Assembly (NCBI GenBank): GCA_019058315.1 | Contig: JAHPZH010000008.1 | Coordinates: 1-64,000 of the forward strand | DNA from: Candidatus Helarchaeota archaeon | GTDB lineage: Archaea > Asgardarchaeota > Lokiarchaeia > Helarchaeales > RDOG01 | Direction of reading: 5' to 3' | Length of the DNA: 64,000 bases | Shown here: piece by piece, positions 26,419 through 34,880 of the stretch | Layout: every line of letters begins with the position of its first letter | How positions within the stretch are numbered: the first letter of the stretch is position 1 | Made by a program: the position numbers and the translations under genes | Notes under the pieces: model-generated | Told to the model about the DNA's origin: nothing | The model's database searches: none | What the model saw: the letters and a program-made list of their open reading frames with translations, nothing else

Positions 26419-28326
26419 ATGAAGATAAAAATGGTAGAGATAGAAAAATTACAGCTTTTTGATTTAAATTTGAATCAGAGTAAACTAATTAATTTTTTTA
26501 TTAAACACCGTGGTGATGAAAAACTAACTTATGATAGAGTTAAAGAATTATATAAACCAAAAAGGTCTTTCAACCGTGCAGTCTTAAAGATTCTAATGGA
26601 GAAGAACTTAATTTATGTGGTAAAGGAAAAACGCCCCAATACGTATAAATTAAATGAAAATAGATTTAAAGAGATTCTTAAAGAAAAAGAAAATAATTTT
26701 GTTAATACTCAAACAAAATTAAAGAAAATTTTGCAGAGTCTGGAAGAAAATAATAATTTGAAAACAAATAAAGAGTATATTTTGAAAGTTTTAGGGGATA
26801 ATAAACAATTATTAAGACTAAGCAATACCCAATTTAATGTGTTAAAAACACTTATTTCAAAGGCAGACTTTGATGACTTTAAGACCGCATTAAGTCTGAA
26901 ACAAATAGCAGATGAACTTAATAAAAAGGGTAGACTAACTAAATTACGAAATAATATCCTTACATTAGATAGAATGAAGTTTATTCTTAAAGAAAAGAGG
27001 GTCGCCACAAATTACTACCTACCAAATAAATTAGAACAAATAATAAAACATGAGCAAAATTATCAAGCAGCAATTTGGGATGAAAGGCGTAAACAAATGG
27101 AGAAAGTAGTAAATTTCTTTGAAAAGGAGCTAGAAAAACCAGATCGAGAAAAAGGTTTTCAAATAAAATCGAATTTGAATGAAATCAAACAAGAATTACT
27201 CTTCTCATTTCAAAATGCAGAAAAAGAGATTCTTCTAGATCTAAGATGCAACTTTGTAAGGACCGATATTATAAAAGAATTTTTAGAGGACATCTTCAAA
27301 AAATTAATTGAAATTTTAAATCTTAAGGAAAAAATTAAAGTAAAAATGCTTTTAAAAGTTGATGATTGGTTAATTCACAGACTTGATTTTATTTTTCTTC
27401 ATTTGATCCAAAATATTAATCCAATAAAATTTGAATTTAGAGTCCCCCCTGAAAGGTCTTATTCTATATTTAGAATTCTTATAGATGAAAAAGTAATGGA
27501 AATTCCCATCTCTCATGAATTGACACATTTTGAAAAAGGATTAATAATTACTAATAAGGCGAGGGTAAGAAAAGCAAAACTTGAAATTAATCATTTATGG
27601 GAAAACAGCCTTGATATTAGGGATGTAATTTTAGATTATAGAATTGATCAAAAATTAGAAAATGTAATAAAAACATCTGATAAGAAACACCCCCCTATTT
27701 ATAATTTTACAGATAATATCAAAATTACAGGTGTTCGAAAAGTATTAAGAGTCATTTTAAGGTTATTTCAAAATGCGGAAAAGGAAATATTGACAATAAT
27801 AGGACCACTTTATAAAGCGGGTGAGAGTTCCGCATCAATATTAAAAATTATTATGCAAGAAAATTTTTATAGCGAGTTAAATAGCTTACTAGACAAAAAA
27901 TCTAAAGAAGGTCTGAATATTCAGTGGATAAGAAACACAACTGACCCCCATTTGAACTTATACGAAAGCGATGAAAAAAAGAAAGCTTTTATTGACTTGG
28001 TGTTATCGCTCTATCCCCATTTTAAAATGAAACAAATAGATTTAGAGCAATACCAATTTTCTATAATCGATCAAAAAATTTTAGGTATTCTTGAATTTTA
28101 TGGGCAATTTAGACTGGTTTTAAATTTCGATAGTAAAATCAAAGATGATTATTACACTCTTTTTCAAAAAATTTGGTCAGATGCTTACGATATTAGAACC
28201 CAATGGCTCTCCGAAGTTTCGGAACCCCTTAAAGCATACATTCAAAATACTTTTAAGACTATAGAAAATATTGATAATGAATCTATATTTTGGGGAGATA
28301 AAAGAATGTCAAATAAGAGTGGATAA
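26419..28326 (+). CDS. Winged-helix protein with two related TrmB/PLD-like domains
   Basis: 635 aa; ATG 26419 or ATG 26431, the first following AGGA closely. The N-terminal 90 residues look like a winged helix (KLTYDRVKELYKPKRSFNRA, then LIYVVKEKRPNTYKLNE). A second HTH-like segment lies around 140-210. Two copies of a motif (SFQNAEKEILLDLRCNF at about 270 and LFQNAEKEILTIIGPLY at about 450) each begin a domain resembling the C-terminal part of TrmB regulators, which has a PLD-like fold. No HKD catalytic motif was seen, so sensing rather than catalysis is more likely. It may be a local transcription regulator of the island, but this is inference. Confidence 0.5.
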   Translation: MKIKMVEIEKLQLFDLNLNQSKLINFFIKHRGDEKLTYDRVKELYKPKRSFNRAVLKILMEKNLIYVVKEKRPNTYKLNENRFKEILKEKENNFVNTQTKLKKILQSLEENNNLKTNKEYILKVLGDNKQLLRLSNTQFNVLKTLISKADFDDFKTALSLKQIADELNKKGRLTKLRNNILTLDRMKFILKEKRVATNYYLPNKLEQIIKHEQNYQAAIWDERRKQMEKVVNFFEKELEKPDREKGFQIKSNLNEIKQELLFSFQNAEKEILLDLRCNFVRTDIIKEFLEDIFKKLIEILNLKEKIKVKMLLKVDDWLIHRLDFIFLHLIQNINPIKFEFRVPPERSYSIFRILIDEKVMEIPISHELTHFEKGLIITNKARVRKAKLEINHLWENSLDIRDVILDYRIDQKLENVIKTSDKKHPPIYNFTDNIKITGVRKVLRVILRLFQNAEKEILTIIGPLYKAGESSASILKIIMQENFYSELNSLLDKKSKEGLNIQWIRNTTDPHLNLYESDEKKKAFIDLVLSLYPHFKMKQIDLEQYQFSIIDQKILGILEFYGQFRLVLNFDSKIKDDYYTLFQKIWSDAYDIRTQWLSEVSEPLKAYIQNTFKTIENIDNESIFWGDKRMSNKSG

Positions 28327-28340
28327 ATACACTCTTTGTT

Positions 28341-28517
28341 TTATAACTTGAAATAAATAACTAAAAAACTGTTAAAAATAACAGATAACGGGAAAATATT
28401 GCTTATGGAGTAAATTGTTTCAATTATTTTTCTATTTTCATCTCTAAGTAGATATCTTTCTTTTAAAACTCGAATAGCACTTTCATTAAGTCTTATATTA
28501 TTTGATCCCTTTAACAT
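28341..28517 (-). pseudogene. N-terminal remnant of a ribonucleotide reductase large subunit
   Basis: A 58-codon frame starts at ATG 28517. Residues 8-34 (IRLNESAIRVLKERYLLRD, then ENRKIIET) match the start of ribonucleoside reductases of the class II (NrdJ) or archaeal type, which read roughly 'L-x-x-x-A-x-x-V-L-x-x-R-Y-L-x-K-D-x-x-G-x-x-I-E-T-P'. After ET the similarity stops at once; the next 24 residues are low-complexity and end in TAA. The remaining roughly 700 residues are absent in all frames nearby. It is a truncated leftover at the edge of the defence island, consistent with an insertion or deletion boundary. The family call rests on one short block. Confidence 0.5.
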
Positions 28518-29079
28518 TTAACTTCAAGAATTTAATTAAATTTTAATCATATAAATTCTATCCTTTTTAAAATATTATTAATTCCCAGAATTTTAATTAT
28601 GGAATTATAAAATACTGTAATTTTTAAATTTAGACTAAAAAGAATTACTACATTAATGGTTATTTAAAAATAATTGTTTTTATAAAAATCAATCAAGCTG
28701 TCAATTAAATTCAAAATTACTATCAACATTTTAGGAACTATGTAATAATAAAACTGATTTTTTGACATAAAAGACTTTAATTTCTAACATTTTTATGCAC
28801 ATTAAGTATTTAAAACGAAAAAAATATTATGGTGTAAAATTTGGAAGTGAATTTTTTTATCATCTTAAGGATGGTAGAAAAGAAATTTTAATTTTTATTA
28901 TGCATTTGTAAACCTGATGAAGAAATTACATATTTCAAAGAAATTTTTATGATAAAAGTTAAAAACTTCCTAAACTCTGGAAATATCTCTTAAATTAATG
29001 AGAAATTATAAATAATAGAGTTAAATAGTCCGTTGTTTATTATTTCAAGAAGAAATAAGAATTGAATGGTGTAAGAAAA
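28518..29079. other. Intergenic region with probable gdhA promoter
   Basis: No gene longer than 40 codons can be supported. A 38-codon frame at 28795-28911 (+) is noted but not accepted. A TATA-like TTATAAATA near 29005-29013 lies about 70 bases before the gdhA start and is a reasonable promoter element. The very AT-rich sequence otherwise shows nothing. Confidence 0.4.
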
Positions 29080-30426
29080 ATGGGTTACGTAGATAGAGTA
29101 TATGAAAAAGTATTAGAAAAAAATCCCCATCAACCAGAATTCCATCAAGCTGTAAAAGAAGTACTATATAGTCTGGAACCTTGTCTAGCTAAACATCCCA
29201 TCTATGAAGAACATGCAATCCTTGAAAGAATTGTCGAACCCGAACGTCAAGTTATCTTTAGAGTTCCTTGGGTTGATGATAAAGGCAAAATTCAAGTAAA
29301 TCGTGGTTTTCGTATCCAATTTAACTCTGCCATTGGCCCATATAAAGGTGGTCTTAGATTTCATCCTACAGTCTATATTGGAATTATAAAATTCCTTGGA
29401 TTCGAGCAGATTTTTAAAAACTCACTTACAGGATTACCCATGGGTGGTGCTAAAGGTGGCTCTGATTTTAATCCAAAAGGAAAATCCGATATGGAAGTAA
29501 TGCGATTCTGTCAAAGTTTTATGAGTGAACTACATAGACATCTTGGATATGCAGTCTATACTGATTGTCCTGCGGGAGATATTGGAGTAGGTGGTCGTGA
29601 AATCGGTTATTTACAAGGTGCATTCAAAAAAATTCGAAATTCTAATGAAGGAGTTTTAACTGGAAAAGGCTTAGAATATGGTGGCTCCTTAATTCGACCC
29701 GAAGCTACTGGTTATGGTGCTTCATACTTTGCCTTAGAAATGCTCAAAGTCCGAAATGAAGACATTAAAGGAAAAATTTGTACTGTCTCAGGAGCAGGAA
29801 ATGTGGCTCAATATACAACTGAGAAATTAAATCAATTAGGTGCAAAAGTAGTTACATTATCTGATTCTAATGGTTCGATATATGATCCAGATGGTGTTAC
29901 TTTTGGGAAGAAATTTGATTATTTCATGGATTTAAAATTAGTTCGAAGAGGAAGAATTAAAGAATATGCAGAAGAATTTGGTGTAGAATATAGACCAAAT
30001 AAACGTCCATGGGATATAAAATGTGACCTTGCATTTCCAAGTGCTACTCAGAATGAGATTGAGAAAAATGATGCTCAAAATCTAGTTAATAATGGATGTA
30101 TTGGAGTTATAGAAGGTGCCAATATGCCAAGTACTCCAGAAGCGGTAGAAATATTCCATGAGGCTGGTGTTTCATTCGCACCTGGTAAAGCTGCAAATGC
30201 TGGCGGTGTTGCTGTATCAGGTCTTGAGATGGTTCAGAATAGTATGAGATTATCTTGGACTCGAGAAGAAGTAGATAATCGCTTAAAAGGAATCATGCAA
30301 CACATCCATAAGGTCGCTTATGAAGCTGCTGAGAAATATGGACATCCTAGAAATTATGTTATCGGTGCAAATATTGGTGGATTTTTAAAAGTTGCTAAAG
30401 CAATGATTGCTTTAGGTATAATTTAA
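29080..30426 (+). CDS. gdhA: Glutamate dehydrogenase, bacterial hexameric (probably NADP-dependent) type
   Basis: 448 aa from ATG 29080, with GGTG upstream; the TTG at 29062 adds six residues unlike the family. It makes glutamate from 2-oxoglutarate and ammonia. The catalytic Lys region LPMGGAKGGSDFNPKG, substrate motif GPYKGGLRFHP, and Asp of TDCPAGDIGVGGREIG are all present. The NAD(P)-binding motif reads SGAGNVAQYTTEK, followed by SDSNGSIYDPDG; the Ser/Asp rather than Glu at the end of strand 2 agrees with NADP use. The length (about 450) and the C-terminal end match the E. coli-type enzyme, unlike the second, archaeal-type GDH at 31475. Cytoplasmic, probably assimilatory, with glnA 5 kb away. 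Confidence 0.95.
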   Translation: MGYVDRVYEKVLEKNPHQPEFHQAVKEVLYSLEPCLAKHPIYEEHAILERIVEPERQVIFRVPWVDDKGKIQVNRGFRIQFNSAIGPYKGGLRFHPTVYIGIIKFLGFEQIFKNSLTGLPMGGAKGGSDFNPKGKSDMEVMRFCQSFMSELHRHLGYAVYTDCPAGDIGVGGREIGYLQGAFKKIRNSNEGVLTGKGLEYGGSLIRPEATGYGASYFALEMLKVRNEDIKGKICTVSGAGNVAQYTTEKLNQLGAKVVTLSDSNGSIYDPDGVTFGKKFDYFMDLKLVRRGRIKEYAEEFGVEYRPNKRPWDIKCDLAFPSATQNEIEKNDAQNLVNNGCIGVIEGANMPSTPEAVEIFHEAGVSFAPGKAANAGGVAVSGLEMVQNSMRLSWTREEVDNRLKGIMQHIHKVAYEAAEKYGHPRNYVIGANIGGFLKVAKAMIALGII

Positions 30427-30743
30427 ACCAATTTTTACTTTTTTTATTCAAACTGATATTAAACTTATTAAGAAGAATATCTAATTCATATTTTCAAAAA
30501 ATTTCTTAAATTATGGTTTTTAATTAACAAGTCTCTTATTTTATTCAGGAAAGATTTACAATAATAAACATTCAAATTCTTCTAAATAAATTGACGGTAA
30601 AATTTGTTCATAGAATTGTCTATTTAATAAACACCATCCCTTCTGTTACTTGGCAAAGGATTGCTCTATATGCATTTTTATATCCATTTTTTTAATTATT
30701 TTTTAAAATTAAAATTAATCATCAAATCTTAATAACTATTAAT
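30427..30743. other. Intergenic region, possible decayed reading frame on minus strand
   Basis: No intact gene. On the minus strand, about 30575-30685, the frame reads MHIEQSFAK, an in-frame stop, then QKGWCLLNRQFYEQILPSIY and LEEFE. This looks protein-like and could be a decayed gene, but no family can be named. The rest is AT-rich spacer. Confidence 0.25.
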
Positions 30744-31412
30744 TTGAGTTTGATCTTATTAATAACTTTAAATGAGGTGATAAAATTTTCAAATATACTA
30801 TTTCATGATAAAAATAATGGTCGATTTTATAGAGGAGACTTGAATTGGGATAAAAAGTTTCTGAAAAAAGTAAATAAAGCTGAAATTACTCTAACAAAGG
30901 AAGAATTAACTATCAAACCAAATGATAAAACACTAGATCTAATTGTCATTCCTACTACGCAAATCGAAAATTTCACATTTCATACCCAACCAATGGGATT
31001 TCGCAATCAATATTGTGTTAAACTCAAAGATAATTCAAAAATCTTTATCTTTTATCCAGAAGGTTCAAAGGCAATTTTAGGGCATCATTTAATGAAAGCA
31101 TTTATGGAGAATATTATTATGCCTATGGGAATGAAAAAAGCCAAAGTTTTCATGGAAGGGGTTAAGACAGTTCAAAAAATATCAAACGCCTTATTGTTAA
31201 AGGTTTCTCCTCAAACAAAATTAAATATGTTAAAATGTCCTGGGTGTAAAGCACCACTTGAATATATGCCTCCATGTAAATGTGAACATTGTGGTGTTAT
31301 GATTGAATTAGAGGGTTTTAAAATTTCTGAATTATTTAATTGTCCAGATTGTACAACATTAATACCTTTAGATTCAAAATTCTGCAAAGAATGTGGGAAG
31401 AACTTAAAATAA
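30744..31412 (+). CDS. Zinc-ribbon protein with possible PH/GRAM-like domain
   Basis: Up to 222 aa. The TTG at 30744 has no SD, while GAGGTGAT at 30772-30779 suggests a start a little further in (GTG 30774 is in frame). The first 120 residues alternate strands (AEITLTKEELTIKPND; YCVKLKDNSKIFIFYPEGS) and end in a helix, as in PH- or GRAM-like domains. Two zinc ribbons follow: CPGCKAPLEYMPPCKCEHCG and CPDCTTLIPLDSKFCKECG. The first has the same PPCxCExCG form as the membrane protein at 6739-7617. Probably an adaptor; no enzyme motif. It stands between the two glutamate dehydrogenases, but no functional link is evident. Confidence 0.6.
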   Translation: MSLILLITLNEVIKFSNILFHDKNNGRFYRGDLNWDKKFLKKVNKAEITLTKEELTIKPNDKTLDLIVIPTTQIENFTFHTQPMGFRNQYCVKLKDNSKIFIFYPEGSKAILGHHLMKAFMENIIMPMGMKKAKVFMEGVKTVQKISNALLLKVSPQTKLNMLKCPGCKAPLEYMPPCKCEHCGVMIELEGFKISELFNCPDCTTLIPLDSKFCKECGKNLK

Positions 31413-31474
31413 TCGTAAAAAGGAATTAAATATTAAATCCTTACCTTTTTCAATACCAGTTAAAAAAAATTAGA

Positions 31475-32746
31475 TTAAGGGAAAATTCCCCGTAATTCTA
31501 TTGCTTTTGCTAGACGAGAAACTGCAACCATATAAGCCGCAGTCCTCATATTAACCTTTTCTTTTTCCGCTAAATCATAAACTCTATCGAAAGCTATTAG
31601 AAGGATCCTTTTTAATTCACTTCTAACTCGTTCTAAATCCCAAAAGTAATTTTCTAGTCCTTGAACCCATTCGAAATAGCTGACTGTTACACCTCCAGCA
31701 TTTGCAAGTATGTCAGGTATAACATTAATTCCTTTCTTATCTAATATTTTATCTGCTTCGGTAAGTGTGGGACCGTTGGCACCCTCCACAATCATTTTAG
31801 CCTTAATTCCCTTTGCTATCTCCTCAGTTATTTGATTTTCTTTCGCTGCAGGAATTAGTAGATCACACTCCATTTGAAGTAATTCTTTGTTCGTTATTGA
31901 TTTAGTTCCTGGAAAATTTACCACTGAACCAGTTTTTTGTTCGTGTTCTTTTAGTTTGATTGGATCTATGCCATCAGGATTATAAATTCCACCTTTAATA
32001 TCGCTTATTGCAATAATTTTACAATTATGTTCTTCATATAGAAGTATGGCAACAGTAGACCCTACATTTCCAAATCCTTGAACTGCCACTGTACAATTTT
32101 CATCTAATTTAAATCCTTTTTTTTCATGCATTTTTTCAATTACATAGAGCAGACCACGACCTGTGGCTTCTTCACGACCGAGAGAACCTCCGAGCTCTAC
32201 TGGTTTACCTGTTACAACCCCTAGAGTAGTCTCGCCGACATCCATAGAATATGTATCCATAAACCATGCCATTATCTGTTTGTTAGTATTCATATCCGGA
32301 GCAGGTATATCTTTATGTGGTCCTATCATCCGAATAATAGCAGATGTATACCGTCTTGTTAAACGTTCCAATTCTTTTTTCGATAATTTTCTAGGATCAA
32401 CTGTCACCCCCCCTTTTGCACCACCATAAGGCAATCCAACAACAGCAGTTTTTATACTCATCCAAAATGCAAGTGCTTTAACCTCATCTAAATTTACAGT
32501 AGTCGCATAACGAATCCCACCTTTACATGGACCTAAAACATCATTATGCTGTACTCTGTAGCCAGTAAAAACATCGATTTCTCCATCGTCCATAACTACT
32601 GGAAGTGATACAATGTAAATCCTCGCACAGTGGCTTAAGTATTCATAAATCCCTTCTGAGAGCTTTAGTTTATCAGCGGCAATTTTTAATTGCTTCATAG
32701 CATTATCATATGCTGAAATTTCCTTTTTGATAGAATTGTTTTTCAT
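31475..32746 (-). CDS. gdhA: Glutamate dehydrogenase, archaeal type
   Basis: 423 aa from ATG 32746, with GGGTGA five bases upstream; the ATG at 32758 adds only four residues. Interconverts glutamate and 2-oxoglutarate plus ammonia. Motifs: GPCKGGIRYATTVNLDEVKA (substrate Lys), LPYGGAKGGVTVDP (catalytic Lys region), PAPDMNTN, and the nucleotide-binding QGFGNVGSTVAIL followed by SDIKGGIYNPDG. Length and motif spelling are of the archaeal/Gram-positive type (about 420 aa), distinct from the 448-aa enzyme at 29080. Two different GDH classes within 4 kb suggest separate catabolic and assimilatory roles, or use of different cofactors. It is transcribed divergently from sucD. Confidence 0.93.
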   Translation of the reverse strand: MKNNSIKKEISAYDNAMKQLKIAADKLKLSEGIYEYLSHCARIYIVSLPVVMDDGEIDVFTGYRVQHNDVLGPCKGGIRYATTVNLDEVKALAFWMSIKTAVVGLPYGGAKGGVTVDPRKLSKKELERLTRRYTSAIIRMIGPHKDIPAPDMNTNKQIMAWFMDTYSMDVGETTLGVVTGKPVELGGSLGREEATGRGLLYVIEKMHEKKGFKLDENCTVAVQGFGNVGSTVAILLYEEHNCKIIAISDIKGGIYNPDGIDPIKLKEHEQKTGSVVNFPGTKSITNKELLQMECDLLIPAAKENQITEEIAKGIKAKMIVEGANGPTLTEADKILDKKGINVIPDILANAGGVTVSYFEWVQGLENYFWDLERVRSELKRILLIAFDRVYDLAEKEKVNMRTAAYMVAVSRLAKAIELRGIFP

Positions 32747-32833
32747 TTTTTCACCCATTAGTTTCAGTATTTAAATGCAATAATTACTATCCTATTAAAT
32801 ACAAATTATCATAAAATTATTGGAAGAAATATT

Positions 32834-32838
32834 GGAGG
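32834..32838 (+). promoter_or_regulatory. Shine-Dalgarno site pointing to an ATT start of sucD
   Basis: GGAGG at 32834-32838 is followed by AAGCAATT and then ATT at 32847, a gap of 8 bases; the preceding in-frame ATT at 32844 has a gap of 5. No ATG, GTG or TTG lies within the correct distance downstream. The in-frame TTG codons at 32820 and 32832 precede or overlap the site. Confidence 0.5.
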
Positions 32839-32846
32839 AAGCAATT

Positions 32847-33716
32847 ATTATTCTTATCAATCAAAACACCAATGTATTAGTACAAGGAATAACTGGAAGA
32901 GAAGGACGTTTTAATACTGAACAAATGATAGATTATGGAACAAAGATACTAGCTGGGGTAACTCCTGGTAAAGGTGGCTCTGAAATATTAGAGATCCCAG
33001 TTTTCAATAAGATTCATGAAGCATTGGAATCCTATCCTCAGATTAATGCGACAATTTTATTCGTTCCTGCTAAATTTTGTAAAGACGCAGCATTGGAAGC
33101 AATAGATGCGAATATACCATTAATTGTAATAATAACGGAAGGACTGCCGTTATTGGATGAGATTAATTTAATCAATATGGCTAAAAAGAATAATTTAACG
33201 GTAATCGGACCTAATACAGCAGGAATAATAAGTCCCAAAGCAAGATGTAAATTAGGAATAATGCCAGTAAAATTCTTCCCGGAGGGGCAAATAGGAATAT
33301 GCTCGAGAAGCGGTACATTAATGTATGAAATTGCTAATAATTTAAAAGATTTTGGAATCTCAACAGCAGTTGGTATAGGAGGAGATCCTGCTATTGGGTC
33401 GAATTTCATTGAGATTTTACAAATGTTTGAAGAAGACTATGAGACTAAAGCAATCGTGTTAATTGGAGAGATTGGAGGAAATATGGAAGAAAAAGCTGCA
33501 GAATTCATTAAAAACCAAGTAAATAAGCCTGTAATTGGATATATTGCAGGGAGGACGATAACAATAAAGGGTAAGAGATTTGGACATGCAGGAGCATTGA
33601 TTTCAGCTGGAGGATATGGGACAGCACAACATAAAATTAGAGAATTAAAATCTGTTGGTGTGAGAATAGCAGAAATTCCGAGTGAAATACCAGAACATAT
33701 TAGAGAATTATTATAG
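32847..33716 (+). CDS. sucD: Succinyl-CoA synthetase (ADP/GDP-forming) alpha subunit
   Basis: 289 aa from the ATT at 32847. The family begins M-(A/S)-I-L-I-x-x-x-T-x-V-x-V-Q-G-I-T-G, and here the matching stretch IILINQNTNVLVQGITG begins at the ATT codons after a GGAGG site. Starting at TTG 32820 would add nine extra residues (EEILEEA). CoA-binding motif VQGITGREG, GPNTAG, and the active-site loop with the phosphorylated His in RFGHAGALIS are present. It forms the tetramer or dimer with SucC, coupling succinyl-CoA to nucleotide phosphorylation. The order is sucD-sucC (alpha first), with 9 bases between them, the reverse of the usual sucC-sucD. Confidence 0.9.
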   Translation: MILINQNTNVLVQGITGREGRFNTEQMIDYGTKILAGVTPGKGGSEILEIPVFNKIHEALESYPQINATILFVPAKFCKDAALEAIDANIPLIVIITEGLPLLDEINLINMAKKNNLTVIGPNTAGIISPKARCKLGIMPVKFFPEGQIGICSRSGTLMYEIANNLKDFGISTAVGIGGDPAIGSNFIEILQMFEEDYETKAIVLIGEIGGNMEEKAAEFIKNQVNKPVIGYIAGRTITIKGKRFGHAGALISAGGYGTAQHKIRELKSVGVRIAEIPSEIPEHIRELL

Positions 33717-33725
33717 TGGGTAATA

Positions 33726-34850
33726 ATGGTAAGATTATACGAGTTTGAGTCAAAAAAAATTTTAGCTAATTATGGGATTTTAGTTCCAGAGAATTATTTG
33801 GTTAGTTCCATTGATGAATTAAGAGATAATATTAAAAAAATTGATTTTCCTGTAATGGTAAAGGCACAAGTTCTTATAGGTGGTCGTGGCAAATCGGGTG
33901 GGATCAAAGGGGCAGATACTCCAGAAGAAGCTTTTTCAATTGCTAATGTATTATTCAAAACTAAAATCAAAGATTATGAAGTTAAATCATTACTAATCGA
34001 AAAAAAGATAGATATTCAAGATGAAATCTATATTGGAATAACAGTAGATCGCTTGAATCAGAATTTTGTTTTAATTTTTAGTGCAAGTGGAGGAGTTGAA
34101 ATTGAAGATTTAGCAAAAGCTGATCCTGAAAAGATTATCAAAATTAATTTTAAATCATACGAATTCGACGATATTGATTTAAAAACACATTTAAAAGCAA
34201 TAAATTATTCTCAAGAAATAATTTTCCAAATCAATGAATTAACTCACCAGTTATGGAGAATTATGAATGATTATGATCTAGATTTAATTGAAATAAATCC
34301 TTCTATCCTCTCGAAAGATGGTAAATTATATGCAGCTGATGCTCGTGTTAATGTAGATGATAATTCAATCTTTCGACATGAGGAATTCATTGCTAGAACA
34401 AAAGAAGGATTAACTCAATCAGAAATTCAAGTAAAAGAAAAGGGGATGTCTTATGTTGAATTAGATGGTAATATTGGAATAATTTGCAATGGGGCAGGAT
34501 TGGTAATGGCTACTATAGATACTGTTAGACATTATGGAGGAACTCCAGCAAATTTCCTTGATATTGGTGGCGGTGCAACAAGGGAGAGAATTTTATTTGC
34601 TTTAGAAGTAATTTCATCGAATCCAAGAATTAAAGGAATTTTAGTAAATATTGTAGGTGGAATTACTCGTTGTGATGAAATAGCACTTGGAATTATAGAA
34701 TTTTTAAAAAATAAGAAAGAAATTTCCATGGTAATAAGGTTAGTAGGAACTAAAGAGAAAGAAGGTAAAGAATTATTAGCACAACATGGGATACCAATGT
34801 TAGAAACAATGGAGGAGGCAATAAAAAAAGTACTTGAGCTTGTTTCCTAA
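33726..34850 (+). CDS. sucC: Succinyl-CoA synthetase beta subunit
   Basis: 374 aa, ATG start. ATP-grasp enzyme: FPVMVKAQVLIGGRGKSGGI is the nucleotide-binding region, LIEINPSILSKDGKLYAADA the metal-binding part, and GNIGIICNGAGLVMATID with FLDIGGGATRERI and NIVGGITRCDEIALGI the C-terminal CoA-ligase domain. Starts ten residues upstream of KKILANYGI as expected (family: 'L-x-E-x-x-x-K-x-x-x-x-x-Y-G-I-P'). Cotranscribed with sucD and working with it in the cytoplasm. Complete, no odd features. Could also serve a related acyl-CoA synthetase activity, as archaeal members vary in substrate. Confidence 0.93.
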   Translation: MVRLYEFESKKILANYGILVPENYLVSSIDELRDNIKKIDFPVMVKAQVLIGGRGKSGGIKGADTPEEAFSIANVLFKTKIKDYEVKSLLIEKKIDIQDEIYIGITVDRLNQNFVLIFSASGGVEIEDLAKADPEKIIKINFKSYEFDDIDLKTHLKAINYSQEIIFQINELTHQLWRIMNDYDLDLIEINPSILSKDGKLYAADARVNVDDNSIFRHEEFIARTKEGLTQSEIQVKEKGMSYVELDGNIGIICNGAGLVMATIDTVRHYGGTPANFLDIGGGATRERILFALEVISSNPRIKGILVNIVGGITRCDEIALGIIEFLKNKKEISMVIRLVGTKEKEGKELLAQHGIPMLETMEEAIKKVLELVS

Positions 34851-34880
34851 AAAGGATTGAAATAATAAGGAAAAAAAGTT

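Noticed and set aside
28795..28911. 38-residue frame (MHIKYLKRKKYYGVKFGSEF start)
   Set aside because: Protein-like in look but no ribosome site and no known family; too short to support.
30575..30685. Transposase remnant on the minus strand
   Set aside because: One in-frame stop and a protein-like stretch are seen, but no transposase motif can be named; described only as a possible decayed frame.
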